From Bacillus sp. FSL H8-0547 (GTDB lineage Bacteria > Bacillota > Bacilli > Bacillales > Bacillaceae), in contig JBBODD010000001.1 in NCBI GenBank assembly GCA_038002745.1, forward strand, positions 3,596,001 to 3,660,000: a stretch of DNA of 64,000 nucleotides. The letters run 5' to 3'. Shown here in pieces: positions 16,414-25,134 of the stretch. Within the stretch, counting starts at the first letter, position 1, and each line of letters opens with the position of its first letter. A program made the translations under genes and the position numbers. Below the pieces are notes generated by a model. The model worked only from the letters and a program-made list of their open reading frames with translations, searched no databases and was not told where the DNA came from.

Positions 16414-16866
16414 TTGAATTCAATTGCCTCAGCAGGATGTTTTTCAATCATTAAAAATAACGAAGGGAACATTCTATTAGTAAAACGCCGCGATTATCCA
16501 ATCTGGGATCTGCCAGGGGGCAGGGCTGATCCGGGCGAACTCCTGGAGGAATGTGCGGTTAGAGAGGCAGAAGAGGAAACAGGGTGCTGCATTAAGATTG
16601 CAGCTAAAATAGGTGAATATCATTTGGCTGATGAAAATGATATACAGCATATCTATTCAGCTGAGCCAATAGGCGGAAAGTTGTTTACAAAAGGACCTGA
16701 AACAGCTCAGACGGGATGGTTTGATCCGAAAAAACTGCCGCTGCTTATGGTACCTAACCGAAAACGGCAAATCAGAAACTATCTGTCTGCAGAAGGCATG
16801 GTTAAGGAAACGGTAAAAACGATTTACATAGTAAGATTTTTAAGAGCAGTTGTACGCAAACAATGA
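16414..16866 (+). CDS. Nudix hydrolase 2 (150 aa)
   Basis: A second Nudix protein, not closely similar to the preceding one. The box reads GGRADPGELLEECAVREAEEETGC, intact at the REAEEE metal site. WDLPGGR and IWDLPGG are the usual lead-in. The TTG at 16414 is chosen because GGAAGGAG lies 11 nt upstream; an upstream TTG at 16393 would place the ribosome site within the gene. The substrate is not predictable. The C-terminal 30 residues are basic and hydrophobic (IYIVRFLRAVVRKQ), which is unusual for the family. Confidence 0.8.
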   Translation: MNSIASAGCFSIIKNNEGNILLVKRRDYPIWDLPGGRADPGELLEECAVREAEEETGCCIKIAAKIGEYHLADENDIQHIYSAEPIGGKLFTKGPETAQTGWFDPKKLPLLMVPNRKRQIRNYLSAEGMVKETVKTIYIVRFLRAVVRKQ

Positions 16867-16936
16867 TGAATCTATTAACATCTTATTGCAAGGATAAATG
16901 CCTTTATAAAAACGCACATTCGAGGAGAGATTGGTC

Positions 16937-17965
16937 ATGAACCCTAAGAAAGATAACGGATCCCAAAAACGCAAGAAACTTAAAACAATTTCTTTTGCAG
17001 CGGCAGGAATCATTCTTTTAGTTTGTATCATGGGATCAATTTATGAATGGTATGGGTATAACCAGGCAAAAAACAATTATCCTTCGAATGGACAAATGAT
17101 TAAAATCGGGGATCGGTCCATACATACAGTGATCAGGGGAGAAAAATCTGATCTGCCGGCGATTGTCATTGAAACAGGTGCCGGACAGTGGTCATATGAC
17201 TGGGATAACATTCAAGAGGAGCTGTCTAAATATACCCAAGTTCTTACCTACGACCGGGCAGGATACGGATATAGCGATTCTCCAGAGGATGGTTTTTCAG
17301 TCGAAACCACTATTCAGGATTTATATACTGTCTTGGAAGGAACAGAAATAAAGGGACCCATATTGTTAATTGGACATTCAGCAGGAGGCATTTATTCACG
17401 GCACTTCGCAGAAAAATATCCGGAAAAAGTAGCGGGCATGGTACTGGTAGATGCCAGAAATGAGTTTTTTGCCAAGCAGGCTGAGGCTTACAACGCTGTA
17501 TTCTTCGAAACTCAAGACCAAACAGTGAATGGCCTTCTCGCTCGGATAGGGCTTGTCAGACTGTTAGGCGAGAAAATCTTTTCAGATAAAGCACCAGAAT
17601 TTCTTTCTCCTGAGAAATATGTTCAAGTACACTGGGATGCTCCTTTCTTCAGTGTGATGAATGAAGAAATAAAGCAAATGAATATCCTTGAAAGAAAGCT
17701 TGCTGAGACAAGTCATCTAAGAGATAAACCTCTGGCAGTCATTACACCTGAAAAGCCAGATATGCAGGCAAAGGCGATGGGATTTACAGAACTGGAGGAA
17801 AATAAATTTGAGGAAAAATGGCTGGAAGCGCAGCAAATGCTAACTTCTCTATCCAATAACAGCGAACTCATATTAATCTCTGACAGCAGCCATTCCATCA
17901 TGCATGATCAGCCTGAAATTCTGGCTGCAGCCATATTGTCGGTTGCTGAAAAAATTAAAAATTAG
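16937..17965 (+). CDS. Membrane-anchored alpha/beta hydrolase (342 aa)
   Basis: An N-terminal basic segment and one membrane helix (about residues 16-37; ISFAAAGIILLVCIMGSIY) anchor an alpha/beta hydrolase domain. The domain shows ETGAGQWSYDW (oxyanion loop), TYDRAGYGYSDSP, the nucleophile elbow LIGHSAGGIYSR with Ser near residue 152, and the catalytic His in DSSHSIMHDQPE near the end. The anchor suggests action on the outer face of the membrane. The substrate is unknown. ATG 16937 follows GAGGAGA. Confidence 0.8.
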   Translation: MNPKKDNGSQKRKKLKTISFAAAGIILLVCIMGSIYEWYGYNQAKNNYPSNGQMIKIGDRSIHTVIRGEKSDLPAIVIETGAGQWSYDWDNIQEELSKYTQVLTYDRAGYGYSDSPEDGFSVETTIQDLYTVLEGTEIKGPILLIGHSAGGIYSRHFAEKYPEKVAGMVLVDARNEFFAKQAEAYNAVFFETQDQTVNGLLARIGLVRLLGEKIFSDKAPEFLSPEKYVQVHWDAPFFSVMNEEIKQMNILERKLAETSHLRDKPLAVITPEKPDMQAKAMGFTELEENKFEEKWLEAQQMLTSLSNNSELILISDSSHSIMHDQPEILAAAILSVAEKIKN

Positions 17966-17981
17966 TGCTTCAGCGAAGGCC

Positions 17982-18009
17982 GACCGATTGATAAAATCGG
18001 TCTTTTTTC
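17982..18009 (+). terminator. Terminator after the anchored hydrolase
   Basis: GACCGATT-gataa-AATCGGTC followed by six T. Confidence 0.85.
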
Positions 18010-18096
18010 AATCCAAATGTATAAGTTTTGGCTTGGTATATGTTTTTCAAAAACAGATATCCAACATTTCAAGAACCGCTTATTCATCTGTCTTAT

Positions 18097-18112
18097 CTTA
18101 AGAATTCTTAAG
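18097..18112. promoter_or_regulatory. 16-bp perfect palindrome upstream of the methyltransferase/VanRS operon
   Basis: CTTAAGAATTCTTAAG is fully self-complementary and is followed by a further TTAAGAATTT half. It sits about 75 nt before the operon start and could bind the response regulator or another factor. Confidence 0.4.
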
Positions 18113-18185
18113 AATTTCCCCGGGTAAAGGTTAAGGTTTGGTCTCTATCATAGAGATCATACTACTTGAACACGGAGTGATAACG

Positions 18186-18785
18186 ATGAATTCTTTAGCC
18201 TTTTTATTAGAATATATAAATAAGCCCAGATCTACAGGTGCTCTGCTGCCTAGTTCCCCAAAGCTTGCAGAACACATGACAGCAGCTATTGATTTTCAGA
18301 CAGCTGAGTATATTATAGAATATGGTCCTGGTACAGGCGTTTTTACAGAAAAGCTGATTCATAAAAGAAGAAATGGAACCCGTATTCTTTTAATTGAACA
18401 AAATGAAGTGTTTTGCAGGCTTCTTAAGGATAAATACGGCGATGTGAAAGATCTAGTCATTGTAAATGGATCTGCTGAGAACACTTCTTATTATATGAAG
18501 AAGTATGGGTTTAAAAGGGCAGACTATATCCTGTCAGGACTCCCTTTTGCGAGTATTCCGAGTGATGCAGCAGATTTGATCTTATCAGAAACGGCATCCA
18601 TTCTTGGTGCCGAAGGGGAATTTATCACGTTTCAGTATACGCTGTTTAAAAAAGCTCTTTTTAAGAGGTATTTTTCTGCCATACGCGTATCGAGAGAATA
18701 TCAGAACTTGCCGCCTGCCTATGTACTGGCGTGCACGAATGGCGAAAGGAATGAAAGCTTTGCCTTCAAACGTATTAGTCGTTGA
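18186..18785 (+). CDS. Class I SAM-dependent methyltransferase, phospholipid/rRNA-type (199 aa)
   Basis: The sequence STGALLPSSPKLAEHM followed by IIEYGPGTGVFTEKLI (SAM motif I, about residue 39) and LIEQNEVFCRLL (motif II) matches the PmtA-like/KsgA-like methyltransferases often annotated as phospholipid N-methyltransferase or rRNA adenine methylase-like. SGLPFASIP is motif IV, in the place of the N/DPPF of rRNA methylases, which makes a lipid or small-molecule substrate more likely. GGAGTGA precedes the ATG at 18186. The end overlaps the next gene by about 26 nt, so it is co-translated with the two-component system. Confidence 0.8.
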   Translation: MNSLAFLLEYINKPRSTGALLPSSPKLAEHMTAAIDFQTAEYIIEYGPGTGVFTEKLIHKRRNGTRILLIEQNEVFCRLLKDKYGDVKDLVIVNGSAENTSYYMKKYGFKRADYILSGLPFASIPSDAADLILSETASILGAEGEFITFQYTLFKKALFKRYFSAIRVSREYQNLPPAYVLACTNGERNESFAFKRISR

Positions 18786-19446
18786 TGATGACAGAGAAAT
18801 AAGAAAACTGATTACGATTTATCTTGAAAATGAGGGAATTCGTGCTGCAGGGGCGGAAACTGCTTCGGAAGCTATTACTATGCTTGAAAAAGAATCATTT
18901 GATTTAGTGATATTGGACATTATGATGCCGGAAATGAATGGAATTGAGGCATGCATGAGAATCCGCGAAGAAAGAAACATGCCCATCATTATGGTATCAG
19001 CAAAGTCTGCGGATATGGATAAAATTCAGGGGCTTGCTTCCGGTGCAGATGATTATGTGACAAAGCCGTTTAATCCCCTTGAGCTGATGGCCAGAGTCAA
19101 GTCGCAGCTTAGAAGATTTACAAAATACAATGATCAGCAAAAGTCTGACGCACCTGTAATTGAACTTGACGGTCTAAATATCAATACAGACACACGGCAG
19201 GTCATGGCCAGAGGACGGGAGATAAGGCTGACTCCGAAAGAATTTGATATCCTCTCTTTGCTTGCCAGAAATAAAGGAACGGTCATGAGCATCAGGCAGA
19301 TCTATGAATCTGTCTGGAATGAAGACTTTTTCAAATCAGACAGTACGGTAATGGTTCATATTACGAAAATCAGAGAAAAAATTGAGTTGGATCCTAAACA
19401 GCCAATTTATATAAAGACGATTTGGGGAGTTGGCTATAAGATATGA
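18760..19446 (+). CDS. VanR-like response regulator (OmpR family)
   Basis: A receiver domain (residues 5-118; phospho-acceptor Asp in LVILDIMMPEMNG, acidic pair VVDDDRE, Lys in YVTKPFNP) and a winged-helix output domain (about 133-228; RLTPKEFDILSLLARNKG, DSTVMVHITKIREKIE, IKTIWGVGYKI). The pattern is that of the VanR subgroup. The start is best placed at TTG 18760: AAAGGA is 8 nt upstream of it, but abuts the ATG at 18751. The gene begins within the methyltransferase gene and ends overlapping the kinase gene by 4 nt. Confidence 0.88.
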   Translation: MPSNVLVVDDDREIRKLITIYLENEGIRAAGAETASEAITMLEKESFDLVILDIMMPEMNGIEACMRIREERNMPIIMVSAKSADMDKIQGLASGADDYVTKPFNPLELMARVKSQLRRFTKYNDQQKSDAPVIELDGLNINTDTRQVMARGREIRLTPKEFDILSLLARNKGTVMSIRQIYESVWNEDFFKSDSTVMVHITKIREKIELDPKQPIYIKTIWGVGYKI

Positions 19447-20528
19447 TCCGGTTTTGGAATAAACTCAGTGTGAAGCTGTTTTTTGCTGTGGCTGTCAGTT
19501 TTATCGTCTCACTTGCAGGGATATCAGTCCTTTCGAATATCCTTGTAAGGTTTGTACTCGCTGAACCTATAGAAGAAATGAACATTCTTCTTTACAACGT
19601 TCTGGTTATCGTCATTTTTTCAAGTGCTATCATTCTTTTTATCATCAGCTTATGGCTGTTTATTAAGAAAAAAATAATCTTCCTGAATGAAATATCTGAT
19701 GGGGTCCAGTCGATAGCCGGCGGAAACCTCAGTCATGTTATTGAAGTTAAGGGCAGGGATGAACTTGCAAGACTTGGAGAAAATATCAATCAGATGTCCA
19801 AAGAGCTTGAAGCGAGATTTCTTCGTGAGCGGGAGCTTGAAAAGAATAAAAATGAACTGATCACGAACATTTCGCATGATCTCCGAACACCTTTAACCTC
19901 AATAATTGGTTATCTTGATCTTCTGGAGAACAGGGGGAATTTGACTGAGCAGCAGGCAGCGGAATACCTGGCCATTCTCCGGTTTAAATCCCAGCGCCTC
20001 AAGCATTTACTGGACGAATTGTTTACGTATAACAAACTGACAAGTCCTGATATTCAGGTGAAGAAATATGAGGTGAATCTTGCAGGGATTATTAGACAGC
20101 TTGCCGGTGAATATATTCCGATTCTGGAGGACCGAAGCCTTAAAATGGAGGTAGACATTCCGGAAGAAGAAGTGACAGCCCCAGTTGATGTTGAACAGAT
20201 CATCAGGGTTTTTGAAAACCTGCTGTCAAATGCAGTTAATTACAGTCTTAAACCGTCTGTCATACAACTGAGTCTTAAAACAAGAGGTCATCAGGCAGTA
20301 TTCACTTTGGCAAACCGTGTAAACTCAAAGCCCGAAGGAAGCCTTGATACTCTATTTGAACGTTTTTACAGAGGAGATCAATCAAGAAAAGAGGATGGGG
20401 GAACAGGCCTAGGTTTAGCCATTGCAAGGCGAATTGCTGAACTGCATGGGGGACATTTAGAAGCGGACTATGAGGAAGGATGGCTGATATTTACATTGTC
20501 GCTTCCTCTAACTGGAGAACATGCATGA
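19443..20528 (+). CDS. VanS-like sensor histidine kinase (361 aa)
   Basis: Two membrane helices (about 8-32 and 44-70) enclose a very short outer loop of some 12 residues, so it probably senses an event in the membrane. A HAMP domain (70-122), the phospho-acceptor His in NISHDLRTPLTSIIGYL (about residue 144), the N box FENLLSNAVNYS and the G boxes GGTGLGLAIARRI are all intact. It overlaps the regulator gene by ATGA. The methyltransferase, regulator and kinase form one translational chain, which implies that the kinase controls modification by the methyltransferase. Confidence 0.9.
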   Translation: MIRFWNKLSVKLFFAVAVSFIVSLAGISVLSNILVRFVLAEPIEEMNILLYNVLVIVIFSSAIILFIISLWLFIKKKIIFLNEISDGVQSIAGGNLSHVIEVKGRDELARLGENINQMSKELEARFLRERELEKNKNELITNISHDLRTPLTSIIGYLDLLENRGNLTEQQAAEYLAILRFKSQRLKHLLDELFTYNKLTSPDIQVKKYEVNLAGIIRQLAGEYIPILEDRSLKMEVDIPEEEVTAPVDVEQIIRVFENLLSNAVNYSLKPSVIQLSLKTRGHQAVFTLANRVNSKPEGSLDTLFERFYRGDQSRKEDGGTGLGLAIARRIAELHGGHLEADYEEGWLIFTLSLPLTGEHA

Positions 20529-20533
20529 ATAGA

Positions 20534-20565
20534 CAAGGGTTTCTGCTTCAAGCAGAAACCCTTTT
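20534..20565. terminator. Bidirectional terminator between the kinase and TetR genes
   Basis: AAGGGTTTCTGCTT-c-AAGCAGAAACCCTT followed by T; convergent genes lie on both sides. Confidence 0.85.
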
Positions 20566-20571
20566 GCTGTT

Positions 20572-21126
20572 TTATGTGTTTTTTTCATGATAGGAAGAAA
20601 TGCTCTCAATTGCTTTTTCAATGCTTGCGTCAAAATCAATGGCATCAAGCAGTGCAATTCCTTCAACTGTGACAAGAGTCAGGGCTGCCAGCCGTTCTTT
20701 TTGTTCCTCATTTTCCGCATCGAGAAGAAGAGCAAAGTAGTTTTGAAAGCCTTCACCTATTATTCTTGCTACAGAGAAGTACGGATTTTCTTTTTTGGAT
20801 GCAAGCGCAATTAATTCCAGCCATAGTCTCATAAATGGTTTTACTTCCGGTTCCTTCATCAAATGGTACATATGTGGAACGAGCTTGCTGAACGGCATAG
20901 GATCTGCCGGCGATTTTTTTAGAATCGTAATCAGATTGTCGGATATGAGCGTCAGAACCTCTGTGAGAAGCTGTTCTTTATCGTGAAAATAATGGAGCAG
21001 CATTCTGTCGCTTGTCTCTGCTGCCTCTGCCAGATTTCGCAGGCTTGCTGAATGAAGCCCGTGATGAAGGATATATTCTGCCATTTTCGTCTTAAACGTT
21101 TGCTTGCGAAGTTCACCTTTTTTCAT
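20572..21126 (-). CDS. TetR family regulator (184 aa)
   Basis: The N-terminal helix-turn-helix (about residues 10-52) reads TKMAEYILHHGLHSASLRNLAEAAETSDRMLLHYFHDKEQLL, which is the TetR pattern. The C-terminal ligand domain is all-helical. It is divergent from the DUF5367 gene, 67 nt away, with a near-palindromic site in between, so it probably represses both itself and that gene. The ligand is unknown. Confidence 0.88.
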   Translation of the reverse strand: MKKGELRKQTFKTKMAEYILHHGLHSASLRNLAEAAETSDRMLLHYFHDKEQLLTEVLTLISDNLITILKKSPADPMPFSKLVPHMYHLMKEPEVKPFMRLWLELIALASKKENPYFSVARIIGEGFQNYFALLLDAENEEQKERLAALTLVTVEGIALLDAIDFDASIEKAIESISSYHEKNT

Positions 21127-21151
21127 TGTATGTTCCTCATTGCTTTTATTG

Positions 21152-21167
21152 TGTAGTATATGCTACA
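21152..21167. promoter_or_regulatory. Candidate TetR operator
   Basis: TGTAGTATATGCTACA is an inverted repeat with a single mismatched pair, located in the 67-nt gap between the divergent TetR and DUF5367 genes. Confidence 0.5.
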
Positions 21168-21193
21168 TAATTTGATTCGGGGGGAAGAATAGT

Positions 21194-21625
21194 ATGGGAT
21201 TAAAAACAGAAAATAGTGAATTGAAGCGTTTATTCAGTAAACAGCAAACTGCCGTTTTGGTCGTGCTGGGTATGGCTTTTTGGTTTTGCGGAGCCATGGC
21301 CGTCAGATTTGGTTCGGACGTCGGTATGTTTGGAAAAACAGGGAGCGTATTTTCGTTTCTTATAGCATTGCCGGTATCCTGGATTTCTGTCTTGCTCATT
21401 ATGAAAGCTGCAAAATTAAAGGCTGATCAAATCATACCCGGTGTAAGTCTTGGTCTTTTGACAGCCACATTTTTAGATGGAATTGTTCTAACGTGGGGAA
21501 CGCAGTTGTACGGTACAGATGCTGGTCTGATCGGGCTTGATGCAGCCTGGATTTTATGGGGAGCATTCACATTCCTTGCTTTTGCCTTTATTGAAGCTTG
21601 GCGCAGAGGCTTAAAGCTCGTTTAG
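21194..21625 (+). CDS. DUF5367 membrane protein (143 aa)
   Basis: Four hydrophobic helices (about 18-38, 50-70, 82-100 and 112-132), with the family-typical GMAFWFCGAMAVRF, SWISVLLIMK and FLDGIVLTWGTQLYG. DUF5367 proteins of Bacillus are small membrane proteins of unknown function commonly under TetR control, as here. The size suggests a small transporter or resistance factor, but there is no direct evidence. Confidence 0.75.
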   Translation: MGLKTENSELKRLFSKQQTAVLVVLGMAFWFCGAMAVRFGSDVGMFGKTGSVFSFLIALPVSWISVLLIMKAAKLKADQIIPGVSLGLLTATFLDGIVLTWGTQLYGTDAGLIGLDAAWILWGAFTFLAFAFIEAWRRGLKLV

Positions 21626-21718
21626 CAGCTGAAAAAATGATCTGTCTCTTACACGGATAGGTCATTTTTTTATGACGGTTATAGGAAAAGATACTGACTT
21701 AATATAATCAGAAGTTTT

Positions 21719-21763
21719 TTGACAGTTTCTTGAATAGTTATTAAAATGGTTTTAATAACTATT
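21719..21763 (+). promoter_or_regulatory. Consensus promoter overlapped by a perfect 14-bp inverted-repeat operator
   Basis: TTGACA at 21719-21724, a 17-nt spacer and TAAAAT at 21742-21747. The inverted repeat AATAGTTATTAAAA-tgg-TTTTAATAACTATT (21733-21763) covers the spacer, the -10 and the start region. Length and symmetry fit a ROK (XylR/NagC-type) repressor site, and such a repressor is encoded by the third gene of the operon at 23595. Confidence 0.8.
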
Positions 21764-21782
21764 TTAATAAAAGGAGACGACA

Positions 21783-22381
21783 ATGTTTACATTAGAAATA
21801 AAAGACGGTCAATGGCTTAATGCTCCAGCAGAGTTTGAAATCATCAATCATAGCCTGACGTTTACTTCCAGCCGTATACGGATTTCTGGCAGCGCACAAA
21901 TTACGGCTACCGGACAGATAACGGGCATGCGTACCTGTTTTCTACAGAAAAAAAGGAGTTTTCTTTTACGGCAAAAGTTCAGTTCAATGGCAGAGCACTA
22001 TATGACCAGAGCGGGATTATGGTATTCATGGATTCAGAAAATTGGCTGAAAGCTTCTGTTGAAAAAGGTAAATCAGGAGAATGGCTGCTTGGGTCAGCAG
22101 TGACAAATCATGGGTATTCTGACTGGGCAATTTCTCAGGAAGAAAAAGATGAGGATCCTGTTATGTGGTACAGACTGACAAGAAAACATAACGATTTTCT
22201 CACAGAAGTTTCACGTGACGGGAATACGTTCAGACAAATTCGAATGTCCCATTTATTCAAAGCTTCTGATGAAATCCAATTTGGATTATATGCCTGCAGC
22301 CCGAAAGATTCTTCATTCCAGACAGTGTTCTCATGCATGAAGCTCGAGCCATCCGTATGGTCAGGAGAGAACTATATATGA
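21783..22381 (+). pseudogene. DUF1349 family protein, disrupted by a single-base frameshift
   Basis: The frame opens normally (MFTLEIKDGQWLNAPAEFEI) behind AAAGGAG, but after TFTSS it shifts near 21873. Adding one base there restores PYTDFWQRTNYGYRTDNGH and then continues open to the stop at 22381 (GIMVFMDSENWLKASV, YSDWAISQEE, QIRMSHL, FGLYACSPKDSSF), all typical of DUF1349, a concanavalin-like beta-sandwich often linked to sugar metabolism. The lesion appears to be loss of one C from a CCC run. The rest of the gene shows no decay, so it is either very recent or a sequencing error. It overlaps the next gene by ATGA. Confidence 0.85.
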
Positions 22382-23583
22382 CTCAAAGGGAAAAGAAGAT
22401 ACATCCAAGTCAGGTACTGATCCAAAACGCACAGCCAAAACCTGCTTTATTGTTTTTGATGCTCCTTTATCTTGCATTTATAGCACTTGGCCTCCCTGAT
22501 ACCGGGCTTGGGGTGGCGTGGAACCAAATGAGGAAGGACTTTGGTGTGCCTCTTGAGTACGCAGGTTTTATTACGATGACAATCACCGTTTGTTCGGCCA
22601 TTTCAGGGTTTGTAAACGGTGCGCTGCTGAATCGGTACGGCACAGGCAGGGTGACCGCTGTATCCTGTACAATGACAGCTCTTGCGATCCTTGGCTTTGC
22701 GGTAAGCGAATCCTACTGGCTGATTCTTCTTCTTGCGGTGCCGCTTGGGCTGGGTGCGGGGGCAGTTGATGCAGGTCTTAACAGCTATGCAGCTGAAAAT
22801 CTTTCATCTAAACATATGAACTGGCTTCACAGTTCATGGGGCATCGGTGCCACCTTAAGCCCCATCATTCTAACAGTTGGCATATCGAACTTTGGAAGCT
22901 GGAAGGTTGGGTATGGCTTTATAGGAGTGGTCATTCTTTGTTTATCCATGTCTTTCTTTATGACCCTGTCCTTTTGGAAGCAGACAAAGCAGGGCGGTGC
23001 AATAGAGGAAGAAAGAGAGGAGAAACCATGGATTGGAGGGATTGCCCCGTATTTGTCTGTTTTGGCTTACATCTTTTATGTTGCCGTTGAGGGCGGACTG
23101 GGTCTGTGGCTTAGCGCTTTGCTTGTTGAAAGCAGGGGGCTTGATCTATCTGATGCCGGTTTTTTGACAGGAGGCTTTTTTGGAAGCATCATGATTGGCC
23201 GGTTTCTAATGGGGTTTATTGCTGACCGCCTGGGCAACCGTAAGCTGATTGTCCTCGGTTTGGTGATTTCTGCCCTTGGCTCAGCTGCTTTTTTCTCTCA
23301 GGAACACGCATTTATTTATGGAACGGGAATCTTTCTTTTAGGTCTCGGCTTTGCTCCGCTCTATCCGGCAATGATGCATGAAACATCAAAGCGCTACGGG
23401 AGCGGGCAGGCGAAAAAAGTCATTGGTTATCAGGTGGCTTTTTCCTATATCAGCCTGCTGACATTTGTTCCGCTGATTGGATATATCGCAAGCCGCACGA
23501 CTCTTGAATTTATACCGGTGTTTACTGCAATCAGCGTAGCAGCCCTTGCTCTCGTTATCAAAACATTAAATCAATTAACTTAA
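22378..23583 (+). CDS. MFS sugar transporter (401 aa)
   Basis: Twelve membrane helices with the MFS pattern FVNGALLNRYGTGRVTAVS in the first half, WLHSSWGIGATLSP after helix 4-5, and MGFIADRLGNRKLIVLG in the second half. The overall shape, LPDTGLGVAW at helix 1 and AGAVDAGLNSYAAEN, is seen in the FucP/YfkF-like sugar or sugar-acid MFS group. The operon with a DUF1349 protein and a ROK regulator supports a carbohydrate substrate. AGGAGAG precedes the ATG at 22378, which overlaps the preceding stop. Confidence 0.82.
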   Translation: MTQREKKIHPSQVLIQNAQPKPALLFLMLLYLAFIALGLPDTGLGVAWNQMRKDFGVPLEYAGFITMTITVCSAISGFVNGALLNRYGTGRVTAVSCTMTALAILGFAVSESYWLILLLAVPLGLGAGAVDAGLNSYAAENLSSKHMNWLHSSWGIGATLSPIILTVGISNFGSWKVGYGFIGVVILCLSMSFFMTLSFWKQTKQGGAIEEEREEKPWIGGIAPYLSVLAYIFYVAVEGGLGLWLSALLVESRGLDLSDAGFLTGGFFGSIMIGRFLMGFIADRLGNRKLIVLGLVISALGSAAFFSQEHAFIYGTGIFLLGLGFAPLYPAMMHETSKRYGSGQAKKVIGYQVAFSYISLLTFVPLIGYIASRTTLEFIPVFTAISVAALALVIKTLNQLT

Positions 23584-23594
23584 GAGGTGAAACG

Positions 23595-24605
23595 ATGCCA
23601 TCGCACGATTCAGCGCATCTCATAAAACGGGCAAATGAACAGCTAATTTTGAAAGAACTTGTTCGGCAGGAAACGTTTATTAAAAAAAATCTGGCTGCAC
23701 AGCTCGGTCTAAGTTTTCCTACCGTAAGCAAAATGCTGGATGATCTTGAAGAAAAAAACGTGATTATGCATACAGGCATGGCTTCATCAAGCAACGGAAG
23801 GCGGGCTTCTATTTACGGAATTAACCCTGCTTATGGATCCATCCTTGTCCTGTATATTCAGTATTCACGCTTTTGGATTCTAGTCGCTAATGCCAAAAAA
23901 GACGTTCTTTTAAAAGAGGAGCGGACACTCGGGCAGGATTACCTGTCAACGATAAAAGCCATTATAAAAGAAATGAAAGCAAGGTTCACAGATTTGAACG
24001 TCATCTCCATCGGTGTTCCGGCAGGGGTGATGGACGGTGAAATCAAATATATGAACTACTACGATGATCTGCAGGGACTTCATTTGAAAAAGATTCTGGA
24101 AGAAAAATTCCGCGTGCAGGTTACAGTGGAACGTGATGTGAATGCCATGCTGCAGGGCTGGGTGCTTGGAGCTGACGGCGAGAAAACTAAAAATGTATCG
24201 CTTTTAATCTTCACGGATGACGGTCCAGGTGCTGCTTCTCTTATTAATGGGAGAATCCTGAGGGGCTTTTCTGCTTTCGCAGGCGAAGTCGGATTTCTTC
24301 CAATTGGAGAGGGGAATACGCTGCAGGATAAAATGACACAGCCTCAAACACAAGAAGAATCTGTATACCATGCAGCCCACCTCATTTCGGTTATCAGCAT
24401 CATGCTGAATCCAGAAACACTTATATTATCCGGAGATGATTCAGTCCGAAAACTCATTCCGGACATTGTTGACGCATGCAAACAAAGGGTTCCCGAAGTA
24501 GCTGTGCCAAAGATCCAGTTTTCCGCAGACTATCACCAGCTCTACAGCGAAGGATTGCTTGAAGCGGGTAGAAACGCTCTGCTCGGAATTGAAACAGATC
24601 TATAA
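23595..24605 (+). CDS. ROK family transcriptional repressor (336 aa)
   Basis: An N-terminal winged helix (about 8-62; NEQLILKELVRQETFIKKNLAAQLGLSFPTVSKMLDDLEE) is followed by a ROK sugar-kinase-like domain (75-330; VISIGVPAGVMDGEI, VTVERDVNAMLQGW, AFAGEVGFLPIG). The ROK zinc motif CxCGxxGCxE is absent, and the kinase Asp region is not convincing, so it is a regulator and not a kinase. It is the last gene of the operon and probably binds the 14-bp inverted repeat at 21733, giving autoregulation. Confidence 0.85.
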   Translation: MPSHDSAHLIKRANEQLILKELVRQETFIKKNLAAQLGLSFPTVSKMLDDLEEKNVIMHTGMASSSNGRRASIYGINPAYGSILVLYIQYSRFWILVANAKKDVLLKEERTLGQDYLSTIKAIIKEMKARFTDLNVISIGVPAGVMDGEIKYMNYYDDLQGLHLKKILEEKFRVQVTVERDVNAMLQGWVLGADGEKTKNVSLLIFTDDGPGAASLINGRILRGFSAFAGEVGFLPIGEGNTLQDKMTQPQTQEESVYHAAHLISVISIMLNPETLILSGDDSVRKLIPDIVDACKQRVPEVAVPKIQFSADYHQLYSEGLLEAGRNALLGIETDL

Positions 24606-24756
24606 TCGGATGATAGAAAGAACGGAGACAGGGATGAAATCAGAACAATTTTGATGAATTCCTTGTAAGATAAAAAACAAGAACATGGTAACGGGTTTCC
24701 ATATGAGATGCAAGCAACCAATTCACAGGGTAAATCACACTATTTCTCACATCAAA

Positions 24757-24793
24757 AAGGCTTAGAGGTTTTTTTCCTCTAAGCCATTTTCTT
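24757..24793. terminator. Terminator after the ROK operon
   Basis: GGCTTAGAGG-ttttttt-CCTCTAAGCC followed by ATTTTCTTT; convergent with the gene ending at 24847. Confidence 0.8.
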
Positions 24794-24846
24794 TATTTCA
24801 ATGAACCAGTGAAGTATATAAGGATAAATAATGAGCCGATAAGTCA

Positions 24847-25134
24847 TTATTTTTTATCCTTCAGTTCTAAAAGTACAGGTGCAATATTCAGCAAGATCGA
24901 AGAAACTGTCAAAAACCATAATGCTTTTTCCATACCTGGCACTACATCCAATAAAGCTGACCAATCTTCGACTTTTACCCACCGGGACACTGCACTGTAT
25001 TCAGCACAAAGTGTGAATGCTGTGAATGATAATCCTGCAGCCATAGCAAGTTTATAATCTTTTCCTGTCTTATACATATAAAGATTTGAAAAAGTTGCTG
25101 CAATGGTAATAAGTCCTAATAGTAACCACATCAT
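24847..25134 (-). CDS. Small membrane protein (95 aa)
   Basis: Three hydrophobic segments (about 2-20, 28-47 and 70-90) and a short basic tail (KDKK). No family is recognised with confidence; similar small proteins occur in Bacillus genomes without known function. GGAGG lies 4-7 nt before the two possible ATG codons (25134 or 25131). It is transcribed alone, convergent with the ROK operon. Confidence 0.65.
   Translation of the reverse strand: MMWLLLGLITIAATFSNLYMYKTGKDYKLAMAAGLSFTAFTLCAEYSAVSRWVKVEDWSALLDVVPGMEKALWFLTVSSILLNIAPVLLELKDKK

Noticed and set aside
22019-22381. Independent 120-aa gene
   Set aside because: It is the 3' part of the frameshifted DUF1349 gene; the missing middle is readable in the same frame back to about 21873.
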